Positions 35,358-44,351 of a stretch of DNA of 45,677 bases are shown piece after piece. Position 1 is the first letter of the stretch. Every line of letters begins with the position of its first letter. This DNA is from Crenobacter luteus. Lineage in GTDB: Bacteria > Pseudomonadota > Gammaproteobacteria > Burkholderiales > Chromobacteriaceae. The notes beneath the pieces are model-generated. The model saw only the letters and a program-made list of their open reading frames with translations, ran no database searches and had not been told where the DNA came from. The position numbers and the translations under genes were made by a program. The DNA is taken from NCBI RefSeq assembly GCF_004345725.1, contig NZ_SLXG01000022.1, positions 1-45,677 on the forward strand, in the 5' to 3' direction.

Positions 35358-36092
35358 TTACAGCCCCGGCATCGCGTAGCCTTCGATCTTGGCCGCGCTG
35401 ACCAGTTTCGACAGGTATTCGTGCATCGCCTGGCGGCTGGCCATCTGGTTCAGGTACTGCTGCAGGCGGTCCTTGATGTCCTCGAAGGCGACCTTGCCGC
35501 CTTCCTGACGCGCGTTGACCTGGATGATGTGGTAGCCGAACTGGGTCTCGACCAGCGTCGGCACGATCTCGCCGGCGTCGCTGCCGAATACCGCCTGTTC
35601 GAATTCCGGCACCATCTGGCCGCGGCCGAACTGGCCGAGGTCGCCGCCCTGTTTGCCGGACGGGCAGGTCGAGTGCTCGCGGGCGAGGTCGGCGAAGCGG
35701 GTCGGGTCGGCCTGCACTTCGGCCAGCACGCCCTCGGCCTTGGCGCGGGCGAGTCTGTTCGACAGCTCGTCGCCCTGGCCCAGCGGGAACAGGATGTGGC
35801 TGGCGACGGCGCTGTCGCCCTGGGTGAACTGCTCCGGGTGCTGGTCGTAGAAGGCGCGCGCGGCGTCTTCGTCGACCGGGGTGAACTGCAGCGTCTTGTC
35901 GAGCAATTCGCCGATGGCGCGGCCTTCGTTGCTGGTGTCGAAGCCTTCTTCCTTGGCCTTTTCCAGCAGCAGCTGGTGCAGCACCAGCTGCTGGACGGCG
36001 GCGTCGCGCGGGCTCGGGGTGTCGGCGTGGTTGTCCATTTCGGCCTGGACTTGAGCTTCGGTGATTTCGACGCCGTTGACGGTGATGGCCAT
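35358..36092 (-). CDS. Parvulin-type peptidyl-prolyl cis-trans isomerase (PpiC/SurA-like)
   Basis: A 244-residue protein with an N-terminal helical chaperone-like part (about 1-95) and one parvulin (rotamase) domain (about 100-200; SHILFPLG, CPSGKQGGDLGQFGRGQMVPEFE and TQFGYHIIQV are classical parvulin blocks). No signal peptide or lipobox is visible at the chosen ATG (36092), so it may be cytoplasmic or exported by a non-standard route. An in-frame ATG six bases upstream is possible, but AGGAAATG spacing favours the second. It catalyses prolyl isomerisation in protein folding. Confidence 0.9.
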   Translation of the reverse strand: MAITVNGVEITEAQVQAEMDNHADTPSPRDAAVQQLVLHQLLLEKAKEEGFDTSNEGRAIGELLDKTLQFTPVDEDAARAFYDQHPEQFTQGDSAVASHILFPLGQGDELSNRLARAKAEGVLAEVQADPTRFADLAREHSTCPSGKQGGDLGQFGRGQMVPEFEQAVFGSDAGEIVPTLVETQFGYHIIQVNARQEGGKVAFEDIKDRLQQYLNQMASRQAMHEYLSKLVSAAKIEGYAMPGL

Positions 36093-36390
36093 GAGCATTT
36101 CCTGTTCGGGGTGAGTGGGCCCGCGCAAGACGCGGGCGGTTGTCTTGCGCAGATGGCGACGCCGGCGCGCATTTCAAGCCCGCCTGGGCACGAAATGGTC
36201 CGGGGCACGGCTTGCCCGCCTTCGCGGCCGTTTCGCGGTGGCGTCGTTCTTTTCCCGGCCGGCGTGATCTGGGCTACCATTGCCCCGAGGCCGAAAAGTC
36301 GCCGCAGCGGTGTTGGCAGCGCGGTGCCCCTCGCCATGCCGCCGTCCGTGGCGGCGGGACTTGGCCGTTTTTCCGGAGAATTTCCCCGTC

Positions 36391-36795
36391 ATGACCGCGT
36401 CGCCCGTGATCCGTGAAGAAGAAGTCGAATTCGGCGCCATCCGCGCGCAGGGCGCCGGCGGCCAGCACGTCAACAAGGTATCGACGGCGGTCCACCTGCG
36501 TTTCGACGTGCGCGCGTCGTCGTTGCCCGAGGCGGTGAAGGCGCGGCTGCTGGCGCTGGGCGACCAGCGGGTGAGCAAGGACGGCGTGGTCGTCATCAAG
36601 GCCCAGCAGTTCCGCACCCGCGAGCAGAACCGCGCCGACGCGCTGGCGCGGCTGCAGGCGATGGTCGACGCGGCGGCGCACGTGCCCAAGGCGAGGCGGG
36701 CGACCAAGCCGACCTTCGGCGCCCGGCAGCGGCGCCTCGCCGGCAAGACCAGCCGCGGCCAGATCAAGGCCCTGCGCGGCAAGGTCGACTACTGA
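36391..36795 (+). CDS. arfB: Alternative ribosome-rescue factor ArfB (YaeJ)
   Basis: A 134-residue class I release-factor-like peptidyl-tRNA hydrolase. The catalytic GGQ is at residues 23-25 (QGAGGQHVNK), and a basic C-terminal tail (KARRATKPT...RQRRLAGKTSRGQIKALRGK) enters the empty mRNA channel of stalled ribosomes. It frees ribosomes stalled on non-stop mRNA. The start is ATG at 36391 with GGAG 12 bases upstream. Confidence 0.95.
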   Translation: MTASPVIREEEVEFGAIRAQGAGGQHVNKVSTAVHLRFDVRASSLPEAVKARLLALGDQRVSKDGVVVIKAQQFRTREQNRADALARLQAMVDAAAHVPKARRATKPTFGARQRRLAGKTSRGQIKALRGKVDY

Positions 36796-36810
36796 GCCGG
36801 GCGTCGGCGT

Positions 36811-38271
36811 TCAGCGCCGGCGCTTGCTGTCGCCCGACAGCAGCGAGCCGAGCACGCCGCGGATCAGTTGCCGGCCTATGGTCGAGCCGGCGGCGCGCAG
36901 CAGGCTCTTGCCGAAGGCCTCGATCAGGCTGTCGGACTGTCGCGCCGGCGCGCGTTCGGCACGGCCGCCGTCCTCGGTCGGCGGCAGCGTTGCCTCGCCG
37001 GCGCGGCGTTCGAGCATCTCGTAGGCGCTGTCGCGGTCGAGCACGGCCTCGTAGCGGCCGGCGAGCGGCGAGGCGCGCACGAGCTCGGCGCGTTCGGCGT
37101 CGTCGAGCGGCGCGAGCCGGCTTTGCGGCGGGTAGACGAAGGCGCGCTCGACGACGCCGGGCCGGCCCTTGTCGTCCAGCAGGGACACCAGCGCCTCGCC
37201 GACGCCCAGCTCGGTGATGACCGCCTCGACGTCGAGCGCCGGGTTGCTGCGGAAGGTCTGGGCGGCGGCGCGCACCGCCTTCTGGTCGCGCGGGGTGAAG
37301 GCGCGCAGCGCGTGCTGCACGCGGTTGCCGAGTTGGCCGAGCACCGTCTCGGGGATGTCGACCGGGTTCTGGGTGACGAAGTAGACGCCGACGCCCTTGG
37401 AGCGCACCAGCCTCACCACCTGCTCGATCTTGTCGAGCAGCGCGGCCGGTGCGTCGTCGAACAGCAGGTGGGCCTCGTCGAAGAAGAACACCAGCCGCGG
37501 CTTGTCCGGGTCGCCGACCTCGGGCAGCGTCTCGAACAGCTCGGCCAGCAGCCACAACAGGAAGGTCGCGTACAACTTGGGCGCGTGGATCAGCTTGTCG
37601 GCGACCAGGATGTTGACCGTGCCTCGGCCGTCGGCGTCGCAGCGCATCAGGTCGGAAAGCGCGAGCGCCGGCTCGCCGAAGAAGGCTTCGGCGCCCTGGC
37701 TCTCCAGTTCGAGCAGGCCGCGCTGGATCGCGCCGACGCTGGCGGGCGACACGTTGCCGTAGCGGGTCTTGTACTCGGCGGCGTGCTCGCCGACGTGCTG
37801 CAGCATCGCGCGCAGGTCCTTGAGGTCGAGCAGCAACAGGCCGTTGTCGTCGGCGATGCGGAACACCATGGTGAGCACGCCGGCCTGCGTGTCGTTCAGG
37901 CCGAGCAGCCGCGCGAACAGGAGCGGCCCCATGTCGCTGACGGTGGCGCGCACCGGGTGGCCGGCCTTGCCGTAGAGGTCCCAGAACACCACCGGGAACG
38001 CGCGGTAGCCGAAGCCGGGTGGCGCGAGTTCGGCGACGCGTTCGGCGACCTTGGCCGCGTCGCCGCCGGCGCGGGCGAGGCCGGAGAGGTCGCCCTTGAC
38101 GTCGGCCATGAAGACCGGGATGCCGGCCAGGGAAAACTGCTCGGCCATCACGCGCAGGGTGACGGTCTTGCCGGTGCCGGTAGCGCCGGCCACCAGGCCG
38201 TGGCGGTTGGCCATGCGCGGCAGGATGGCCAGTTCGGCGTCCGCCTTGGCGATGGGCAGGGCTGCACTCAT
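36811..38271 (-). CDS. HerA-like ATPase of the DUF853 (YjgR) family
   Basis: A 486-residue P-loop ATPase with Walker [10 protein letters not shown] at residues 28-36, Walker [13 protein letters not shown] and the family block [34 protein letters not shown]853 proteins are related to the FtsK/HerA translocase superfamily; their cellular task is not established. The C-terminal 90 residues are low-complexity and basic, with [19 protein letters not shown] near the end, typical for YjgR. I chose the ATG at 38271 ([20 protein letters not shown]) with a GGAG site. It is tail-to-tail with arfB. Confidence 0.88.
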   Translation of the reverse strand: MSAALPIAKADAELAILPRMANRHGLVAGATGTGKTVTLRVMAEQFSLAGIPVFMADVKGDLSGLARAGGDAAKVAERVAELAPPGFGYRAFPVVFWDLYGKAGHPVRATVSDMGPLLFARLLGLNDTQAGVLTMVFRIADDNGLLLLDLKDLRAMLQHVGEHAAEYKTRYGNVSPASVGAIQRGLLELESQGAEAFFGEPALALSDLMRCDADGRGTVNILVADKLIHAPKLYATFLLWLLAELFETLPEVGDPDKPRLVFFFDEAHLLFDDAPAALLDKIEQVVRLVRSKGVGVYFVTQNPVDIPETVLGQLGNRVQHALRAFTPRDQKAVRAAAQTFRSNPALDVEAVITELGVGEALVSLLDDKGRPGVVERAFVYPPQSRLAPLDDAERAELVRASPLAGRYEAVLDRDSAYEMLERRAGEATLPPTEDGGRAERAPARQSDSLIEAFGKSLLRAAGSTIGRQLIRGVLGSLLSGDSKRRR

Positions 38272-38365
38272 GGAGGGCTCCTCGGGTGGGCGGGGCAGGG
38301 CGCGGTCGTCCGCCTTGCCATTGTAGGCCGGTGCGACGCACTTGCGCATGGCATGAGCGCCGCGC

Positions 38366-38998
38366 TCAATCGTGTTCGTCGGCCGCGCGTTTGCGCGGCG
38401 ACGGCTGCCCCTGTTGCGCGGCGCGGCTGATCCGGCCCAGGCGGCGGCGGATCTCGTCGGAGTCCATCCACAGGTCGCTGCCCTTGAGCACCCGGCCGAT
38501 CTCGGCGGCGCTCAGGAAGGGGCTGCACAGGCGGGTCAGCACCTTCTCGAACCACGAGGCCAGCGCCTGGGCCTGCGCCTGCTGTTCGTGGCCCTTGCCG
38601 GCGAAGCTGCCCGAGTAGGTGTGGAACATCAGCTGGCAGTTGTCGTGGACGACGAGCTCGTCGCCGGCGAGGAAGATCAGCGCGCCCATCGAGTAGGCGC
38701 GCGCCTCGAGCACGGTGACGACGCGCGCCGGCGAGGCGAGCATGTTGTTGACGATCTGCAGCCCGCAGTCGAAGTCGCCGCCCTGGGTGTTCAGGTGCAG
38801 GAAGATCGCGTCGTCGGGGTTGGCCGAGCGCAGCGTGAAGAACAGGTCGGTGTAGAGGTGGGGGCCGAGTATCTCGCCGCACAGGTAGTAGTCGACACGG
38901 CGCGGCGCCATCGGCGTGTCGTAGCGCACCAGGCCGGAAAAGCCGGCCGGTGGCGCTTCGCCGTCCTCGTCCGGCGGGGGAAACTGGGCCTGGTGCAT
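38366..38998 (-). CDS. ClpP-like serine protease (non-canonical ClpP family)
   Basis: A 210-residue ClpP/crotonase-fold protein. The catalytic triad positions are preserved: S103 in [16 protein letters not shown]126 in QLMFHTYSG and D175 in [11 protein letters not shown]. The oxyanion-hole segment is [14 protein letters not shown]. It differs from housekeeping ClpP in its N-terminus ([20 protein letters not shown]) and in a basic C-terminal tail, and no clpX is adjacent, so it is a paralogue whose partner unfoldase is unknown. The start is ATG at 38998 because GGAG precedes it; a GTG four codons upstream is possible. Confidence 0.82.
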   Translation of the reverse strand: MHQAQFPPPDEDGEAPPAGFSGLVRYDTPMAPRRVDYYLCGEILGPHLYTDLFFTLRSANPDDAIFLHLNTQGGDFDCGLQIVNNMLASPARVVTVLEARAYSMGALIFLAGDELVVHDNCQLMFHTYSGSFAGKGHEQQAQAQALASWFEKVLTRLCSPFLSAAEIGRVLKGSDLWMDSDEIRRRLGRISRAAQQGQPSPRKRAADEHD

Positions 38999-39079
38999 GG
39001 CGGACTCCACGACGATGTCGCTGCTTCATCCTAGCCGAGCCGCCGGCGTCACCATGCATTCAAACCCGCCGACGCACGC

Positions 39080-40351
39080 TCAGTGCGTCTCCCCGGCCGC
39101 GAAGGTTTTGTGCAGCCGGCGCACGCCGAAGTAGACGCCGAGTACCACCGGCACGATCAGCACGCCCTGGCCGATTTCGGGGCTGACCGGCAGGCCGGCC
39201 TGCTTGAGCGCCTTGAAGGCGACGGCGATCAGGCTCAGCACGTAGTAGGAGATCGCCGCGACCGACAGCCCCTCGACCGCGTGCTGCATCTGCAGCTGGG
39301 TGCGCGCGGTACGGTTCATGCCCTGCAAGAGCGCGTTGGTCTGGCGCTCCTGCGCGAGGTTCACCCGCGTGCGCAGCAGGTCGACCGCGCGCGCGACCCG
39401 CGTCGCCAGTGTTTCGTGGCGCGCCTGCACCGCGCGGCAGGTGTTCATCGCCGGCGACAGCCGCCGCTCCATGAATTCGCCTATCGTCGGCACGCCCTCG
39501 ATGCGCTCCTCGCGCAGCTCGGCGATGCGGGCGAACAGCAGCCGGTCGTAGGCGCCCGAGGCGTTGAAGCGCGTGCTGTGCGCCGCCAGCGCCTGCACGT
39601 GCGCCGCCAGTCGGGTCAGTTGCTGCAGCAGCGCCGGGTCGCCGCTGCCGTCGCGGTCGGCGTCCATGCGCGCCATGATCGCGGCCAGCTCGGCCTCGAG
39701 TTGGCCGAGGGTGCCGGCCATCTCGCGCGCGACCGGCAGCGCCAGCAGCGCCATCATCCGGTAGGTCTCGATCTCGTACAGTCGTTGCAGCAGCCGGCCG
39801 ACCTGCGCCTCGCGGAAGTCGAGGTCGAGCACCAGGAAGCGCGAGTAGCCGTCCGGCCCGATATGCCAGTCGCACCACACCTCGCCGCCGGTCAGCACCC
39901 GGCTGCCGACCAGCACCGGGCCGGCGAACCAGCGCGCAAGCGAACCGCGCACCCGCTCGGCGGCGGCGCGCTCGACCACCTCGGCGTGCAGCGCGACCAG
40001 GCGCGTGCCGGCGAGCTCGGCCAGCCAGGCGGCCGGCACGCGGTCGATCGCGTTGTCGGAGAACGGCTCGCCGCCGCCGTGCTCGAGCACGAAGGTGAAG
40101 CTCGAGAACTCGGTGTGGCGTTCCCACTTGAGCAGCAGTTCCGCGTGCCGCGCGGTGAAATGGTTGGCCGAGGGCGGCGGCGGGGCCGTGCCGAAGGCCG
40201 CGCACAGCGAGGACAGCAGGCGGTGGTGCAGCTCGGGACGGGCCGCGTCGTAGATCGCCAGGTGCGACAGGCGGGCCGAGCCTTCGAGACGGAGAAAGGG
40301 GCGGGCGTGTACTTCGCTGGCCAGGGTGTCGCGTAGCGGATGATCGAGCAC
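39080..40351 (-). CDS. DUF3422 family membrane protein
   Basis: 423 residues. The N-terminal part (begins MLDHPLRDTLASEVHARPFL, the DUF3422 signature) is soluble, the middle (about 200-350) is helical and coiled-coil-like, and two membrane segments lie near the C-terminus (about 360-382 and 393-411). This suggests a cytoplasmic domain tethered to the inner membrane. The family is widespread in proteobacteria, but its function is unknown. The start is ATG at 40351. Confidence 0.85.
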   Translation of the reverse strand: MLDHPLRDTLASEVHARPFLRLEGSARLSHLAIYDAARPELHHRLLSSLCAAFGTAPPPPSANHFTARHAELLLKWERHTEFSSFTFVLEHGGGEPFSDNAIDRVPAAWLAELAGTRLVALHAEVVERAAAERVRGSLARWFAGPVLVGSRVLTGGEVWCDWHIGPDGYSRFLVLDLDFREAQVGRLLQRLYEIETYRMMALLALPVAREMAGTLGQLEAELAAIMARMDADRDGSGDPALLQQLTRLAAHVQALAAHSTRFNASGAYDRLLFARIAELREERIEGVPTIGEFMERRLSPAMNTCRAVQARHETLATRVARAVDLLRTRVNLAQERQTNALLQGMNRTARTQLQMQHAVEGLSVAAISYYVLSLIAVAFKALKQAGLPVSPEIGQGVLIVPVVLGVYFGVRRLHKTFAAGETH

Positions 40352-40495
40352 GATGAAGGCTCCATGGGGCTAGGGTGGAACAAGGCCGGCGAAGACGCCG
40401 GCGCTGCCCACTATCGGGCATCGCCCAAGGCGGCGGCGATTGGGGAAGTCCATTGTCCTGCGCCCGGTCCGTGCCGGAGCGGTGAAAAATAACAG
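40352..40495. other. Upstream half of the DUF3422 / cspA divergent region
   Basis: With the cspA promoter and leader this makes about 310 bases without a protein gene. I saw no clear promoter for the minus-strand DUF3422 gene in this part. Confidence 0.4.
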
Positions 40496-40524
40496 TTGCC
40501 GTCGCGGTCAATGTCCCGTATAAC
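40496..40524 (+). promoter_or_regulatory. Predicted sigma-70 promoter of cspA
   Basis: TTGCCG (40496-40501), exactly 17 bases, TATAAC (40519-40524). The predicted transcription start near 40531 gives a leader of about 130 bases, the usual long 5' UTR of cold-shock genes. Confidence 0.65.
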
Positions 40525-40530
40525 GTGTCT

Positions 40531-40662
40531 CGCAAGTTTTTCAAGTTGTGTGATCGTTGTTCACTTGTGGTTCCTTAGCGGTACTTCAGTTGCACTACCC
40601 CCTCCTTGATTTAACTGCGCCCCGAGCTTTGCTCAATTTGTCCTAATTAAGGAGTACTCATT
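40531..40662 (+). promoter_or_regulatory. Long AT-rich leader of cspA
   Basis: About 130 bases, much richer in A/T than the surroundings, ending in a strong TAAGGAG ribosome-binding site. Long structured cspA leaders act as RNA thermosensors and stability elements in other bacteria. No recognisable cold-box sequence is seen. Confidence 0.45.
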
Positions 40663-40866
40663 ATGAAAACTGGTATCGTTAAGTGGTTCAACGACGCTAA
40701 AGGCTTTGGCTTCATCACCCCGGACGAAGGCGGCGACGATCTGTTCGCGCACTTCTCCGAGATCCGCGTCCAGGGCTTCAAAACCCTGCAAGAAGGCCAG
40801 CGCGTGAGCTTCGAAGTGACCCAGGGCCAGAAAGGCCTGCAGGCTTCGAACATCCAGCCGCAGTAA
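40663..40866 (+). CDS. cspA: Cold-shock protein (CspA family)
   Basis: A 67-residue single OB-fold protein. The RNA-binding motifs are KGFGFI (RNP1, residues 13-18) and LFAHF (RNP2, residues 27-31). It begins [20 protein letters not shown]. It melts secondary structure in mRNA and is commonly cold-induced or growth-phase regulated. A strong promoter, a long leader and a strong terminator flank it, so it is a monocistronic, highly expressed gene. Confidence 0.96.
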   Translation: MKTGIVKWFNDAKGFGFITPDEGGDDLFAHFSEIRVQGFKTLQEGQRVSFEVTQGQKGLQASNIQPQ

Positions 40867-40887
40867 TCCGGCCGGATCCCGACGCAG

Positions 40888-40915
40888 AAAAAGCCCCGCG
40901 CAAGCGGGGCTTTTT
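40888..40915 (+). terminator. Intrinsic terminator of cspA
   Basis: AAAAAGCCCCGC / GCGGGGCTTTTT, a 12-bp perfect stem with a GCAA tetraloop, 22 bases past the cspA stop. Confidence 0.93.
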
Positions 40916-41047
40916 GCATCGTCGAAAGCCCGGCGATTCCCCCTGCCGGCGTGGCGCCGTTTGACTATGTTTATAGATATCCGCACCGCGCCGAGCGGGT
41001 CCGCCTTGCCCTGACGCGGTTTCTCGTCAAGTCGCCGGGGTTTAGCG

Positions 41048-41728
41048 ATGAAAAAGAATTCGACGAGGGACCTGTTCGAAGTCGCGCTTCTGACGGCCGG
41101 CTGGTTCGCGCTGTCGACCCAGCTCTACCACAACGTGGTGGACGGTCTGGCGCACGGCGTGCCGTGGCAGTCCTCGCTGCTGAACTTCTTCAGCTACTTC
41201 ACCATCCTGACCAATCTGTTCCTCGCCGCCAGCCTGACCTTGCCACGCTTTCTGCCCGGCATGGCGCTCAGCCGCTTTCTCGAGCAGCCGGGCGTACGCT
41301 CGGCGTCGCTGACCTACATCGTCATCGTCGGCGCCGTCTACGAGCTGCTGCTGCGTCACCTGTGGAGCCCGAGCGGTCTGCAGTGGCTGGCCGACCTGCT
41401 GTTGCACGACGTGATCCCGCTCGGCTACTTCGTCTACTGGATCCGCTACGTGCCGCCGGCCCGGCTGCGCTGGCGCGACGCGCTGGTGTGGCTGATTTTC
41501 CCGGTCGGTTACTTCGTCTACACGATGCTGCGCGGCAGCGTGTTCGGCCACTACCCCTATCCCTTCTTCAACGTGCCGCAGCTCGGCTACGACGGCGTGC
41601 TGCTGAACGCGGTCTTTTTCGCGATCGGCTTCTTCGGCACCGGCGCGCTGGTGGTCGCGCTGGACGCGCGCGTGAAGGCGGCGCAGCCGGCGCGCGTCGA
41701 GGCCGGTCGTGACGAAGCCGAACGCTGA
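41048..41728 (+). CDS. Pr6Pr family integral membrane protein
   Basis: A 226-residue protein with about six membrane segments. It contains FFSYFTILTNLF and HDVIPLGYFVYWIRYVPP, and GYFVYTMLRGSVFGHYPYPFF, the pattern of Pr6Pr (FAR-17a/AIG1-like) membrane proteins, whose bacterial function is unknown. The ribosome-binding site at the ATG (41048) is weak. An AT-rich patch about 75 bases upstream (TTTATAGATAT) may hold its promoter. Confidence 0.75.
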   Translation: MKKNSTRDLFEVALLTAGWFALSTQLYHNVVDGLAHGVPWQSSLLNFFSYFTILTNLFLAASLTLPRFLPGMALSRFLEQPGVRSASLTYIVIVGAVYELLLRHLWSPSGLQWLADLLLHDVIPLGYFVYWIRYVPPARLRWRDALVWLIFPVGYFVYTMLRGSVFGHYPYPFFNVPQLGYDGVLLNAVFFAIGFFGTGALVVALDARVKAAQPARVEAGRDEAER

Positions 41729-41805
41729 ACGCGCGCCGCGTTTGAGGTCGGGCGCAAACGCGGCGATAATCGCGCTCCGATTCCGCAACCGACCGAAAGC
41801 GCACG

Positions 41806-42531
41806 ATGACCGATAGTCCGTCCACCGAAATCCGCCTGTCCAAGCGCGTCAGCGAACTGGCCGGCTGCTCGCGCCGCGAAGCCGACGAGCTGATCGAGCT
41901 CGGCCTCGTCAAGGTCGACGACGCGGTGGTCGACGTGCTCGGTAGCCGGGTGCGGCCCGGCCAGCGCGTCGAGGTGTTGCCGCGGCCCGGCGGCGCGCGG
42001 CTGGAGCGGGTCACGCTGCTGCTGAACAAGCCGGCCGGCGGCGACTTGGCCGAGCCGGGCCTGTGGGCGCTGCCGGCGCGTCGCGACGCGCGCGACAAGT
42101 CCGGCGTGGTCTTTCTGCGGCGCCATCAGCAGCACCTCGTCCAGGCCGGCTGGCTCGACGACGAGGCGGGCGGGCTGGCGGTGCTGACCCAGGACGAGAA
42201 GCTCGCGCGCCAGCTCGGCAAGCACGCCGCCGACTACGAGCAGGAGTACCTGCTCGCGCTGGCCGCGCCGCTGCCCGACGGTGCGCTCGCCGCGCTGAAC
42301 GCGACGCGCGAACTGGACGGCAAGGCGCTCGCCGCCTTCCGCTTCAGCCGCCAGAGCGACCGCCAGCTGCGCCTGGTGCTGCGCGAGAATCGCGCCGGCC
42401 TCGTGCGGCGCCTGGCCGAGGCGGCCGGCGTCGAGCCGGTCGCGATCCGGCGCATCCGCATCGGCCGGCTCGCGTTAGGTGAGCTCGCCGAAGGCTGCTG
42501 GCGCTACCTGTGCGCTTACGAGCGCTTCTGA
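41806..42531 (+). CDS. RsuA/RluF-family pseudouridine synthase homologue (S4 domain)
   Basis: A 241-residue protein with an N-terminal S4 RNA-binding domain (about 8-65; LSKRVSELAGCSRREADELI) followed by a pseudouridine-synthase-like domain. The catalytic loop reads AGWLDDEAGGLAVLTQDE. The aspartate of the usual GRLDxxTxGLL motif is present, but the arginine before it is tryptophan and the threonine is alanine. It begins with LLNKPAG instead of the longer NKPxGxxS block. It may be a divergent active enzyme or an RNA-binding protein with reduced activity. The start is ATG at 41806. Confidence 0.75.
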   Translation: MTDSPSTEIRLSKRVSELAGCSRREADELIELGLVKVDDAVVDVLGSRVRPGQRVEVLPRPGGARLERVTLLLNKPAGGDLAEPGLWALPARRDARDKSGVVFLRRHQQHLVQAGWLDDEAGGLAVLTQDEKLARQLGKHAADYEQEYLLALAAPLPDGALAALNATRELDGKALAAFRFSRQSDRQLRLVLRENRAGLVRRLAEAAGVEPVAIRRIRIGRLALGELAEGCWRYLCAYERF

Positions 42532-42547
42532 GCGGCCCCAGCCGACA

Positions 42548-42573
42548 AAAAACCCGCCATTCGGCGGGTTTTT
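42548..42573. terminator. Bidirectional terminator
   Basis: AAAAACCCGCC / GGCGGGTTTTT, an 11-bp stem with an ATTC loop between convergent genes. A TTGGCCGAG word follows at 42584. Confidence 0.92.
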
Positions 42574-42594
42574 GCTTTCGCGGTTGGCCGAGGC

Positions 42595-43560
42595 TCAGGC
42601 CGGCGTCACGTCGACGCGGAACAGCCGGCAGGCGCCGCGCGGCGTCAGCGTCGCCGTCGCGGCGGCGTCGAAGCGTACCGCGTCGAGCCGGCCGAGCGCC
42701 ACGCGCGCCGCGCCGTCGTCGATGTCGCAGCCGTCGCCGTCGGCCAGTAGCAGCAGCGCGCCGCTCGGCAGCGCCAGCGTCAGCGCGGCGTCGATGCAAA
42801 GCTCCTCGACGCGGTGGCGCAGGCGCGCGCGGCGCGTCATCACGTTGAAGTCGAGCACCGGCGCGCCGACGAGGCGGCTGTCGATGGCCCGTTCGCCGGC
42901 GAAGACCAGCGGCGCGCTGGTCGGGGTCAGCGTCGCGCGCTCGGCGCCGTCGTCGATGTCCAGCGCGATGCCGTCGCCGTCGACGATGGCGAGCGTGCGG
43001 TCGACGCCGTCGAAGCGCGAGAACGGGCCGTCGCTGGCGACGCTGGCGAGGCTGATGCGCAGCGCGAAGTCGTCCAGGCTGGCGTCGGCCGGTTCGATCA
43101 GCACCTGGCGGGTGCTGCCGCCGCCGTTCTTCCACGGCGACACGGGGTAGGCGCTGGCGTCGAGTTTATGCATGGGGCTCTCCGGAAAGGGCGGCGTCAG
43201 GCCGCGTTGTCGGTAGGCGCCGGCCAGGTGAGCGCGCAGGCACGACGGGCACAGGCAGTCGCCGCCGGCGCCGTCCAGCGGCAGCACCTGCGGCAGTTCG
43301 TTGCACCAGCAGCCGCCGTCGCGCGCGCCGCTGCCGCAGCCGAAGGCGACGCCGCAGCGTTCGCAGCGCTTTTCGCGCGCCAGCGGCGAGGCCGCGTCGG
43401 CAGCGAGCCGCGCCCGCACCGCGCGCTTTTGCGCGGCGCTGTACGTCGACCAGTTGGCGATCTCGTCGAGCGTGCGGCGGCAGCCGACGCAGACGCGGCC
43501 GCTGTCGTCGAGCCGGCACAGCTTGACGCAGGGCGAGGGCACCTCGTCGCGCGTCGTCAT
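42595..43560 (-). CDS. DUF1289 - cysteine-rich CWC - HutD fusion protein
   Basis: 321 residues in one uninterrupted frame. Residues 1-60: DUF1289 motif (SPCVKLCRLDDSGRVCVGC). Residues 60-125: a second cysteine cluster of the CWC type (CERCGVAFGCGSG...GCWCNELPQ...CLCPSCLRAHL). Residues 130-321: a complete HutD/Ves cupin-like domain (SPWKNGGGSTRQVLIEPAD). The stretch joining the halves has no stop codon, so translation from the first ATG (43560) must continue into HutD. An internal ATG at 43173 has its own GGAGAG site and would give a stand-alone 192-residue HutD, so two products are possible. The start overlaps the upstream stop (ATGA). HutD-family function is unresolved. Confidence 0.75.
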   Translation of the reverse strand: MTTRDEVPSPCVKLCRLDDSGRVCVGCRRTLDEIANWSTYSAAQKRAVRARLAADAASPLAREKRCERCGVAFGCGSGARDGGCWCNELPQVLPLDGAGGDCLCPSCLRAHLAGAYRQRGLTPPFPESPMHKLDASAYPVSPWKNGGGSTRQVLIEPADASLDDFALRISLASVASDGPFSRFDGVDRTLAIVDGDGIALDIDDGAERATLTPTSAPLVFAGERAIDSRLVGAPVLDFNVMTRRARLRHRVEELCIDAALTLALPSGALLLLADGDGCDIDDGAARVALGRLDAVRFDAAATATLTPRGACRLFRVDVTPA

Positions 43561-44351
43561 CGCGCCTCCCGCCAGGCGGCGACGGCGGCCTGCAGCTGCG
43601 GCAACCCGCGCAGGATGGCCGCGGGGCCCGGCGACAGGATGTCGGCCGACTTGATCTCGAGCACCCGGCCGTCGCGCACGGCGGGGATCGCCGACCAGCC
43701 GGCGCGCTCGGCCAACCTTTCCGGGCGGAATTTCTTGCCGCACCACGAACCGATCACGATGTCGGGCGCACGGCGCACCACCTCGTCCGGGTCGGCGACG
43801 ATGCGCCGGGTCGCCGACGAGTGATGGGCGGTGTCGGCGAACACGTCGACGCCGCCGGCCAGTGCGATCAGCTCGGACACCCAGCCGACGCCGCTGATCA
43901 GCGGCGCATCCCACTCCTCGAAGTAGACGCGCGGTTTGCGCGTCTGCGCGGCGGCGTCCGCCCGCGCCGCCTCGATGCGCGCGGCCAGCTCGGCCGCCAG
44001 CGCCTCGGCGCGCTCGCCTGCGCCGACCAGCGCGCCGAGCGCGCGTACCATCGCGAGCACGCCGGACAGCGTGCGCTGGTTGAATACGTGAACCTCGAGA
44101 CCGGCGCGGATCAGCTCGGCGGCCAGCTCGGCCTGCATGTCGCTGAAGGCGACGACGAGGTCGGGTTCGACAGCGAGGATGCGCTCGAGCCGGGCGCTCG
44201 AGAAGCCGCTGATCTTCGGCTTGTCGCGGCGCGCCTCGGGCGGGTGGACGGTGAAGCCGGAAATGCCGGCGACGCGGTCTTCGGTGCCGAGCAGGTAGAG
44301 GGTTTCGACCGCCTCGGTGCTGAGGCAGGCGATGCGTCGGTAATGGCTCAA
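43557..44351 (-). CDS. BtuF-like cobalamin-binding (TroA-superfamily) protein
   Basis: A 264-residue periplasmic-binding-protein fold (ABC-type Fe3+/cobalamin-binding, BtuF-like). It has RIACLSTEAVETLYLLGTEDRV, PDLVVAFSDMQAEL and EEWDAPLISGVGWVSELIALAGG, as in the widespread cobalamin-binding proteins that lack a signal peptide. I favour the TTG at 44351, with CGGAG upstream and family-like N-terminus; an in-frame ATG at 44393 is an alternative. The stop overlaps the start of the DUF1289-CWC-HutD gene (ATGA), so the two are translationally coupled. No BtuCD genes or cobalamin riboswitch are seen nearby. Confidence 0.8.
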   Translation of the reverse strand: MSHYRRIACLSTEAVETLYLLGTEDRVAGISGFTVHPPEARRDKPKISGFSSARLERILAVEPDLVVAFSDMQAELAAELIRAGLEVHVFNQRTLSGVLAMVRALGALVGAGERAEALAAELAARIEAARADAAAQTRKPRVYFEEWDAPLISGVGWVSELIALAGGVDVFADTAHHSSATRRIVADPDEVVRRAPDIVIGSWCGKKFRPERLAERAGWSAIPAVRDGRVLEIKSADILSPGPAAILRGLPQLQAAVAAWREAR

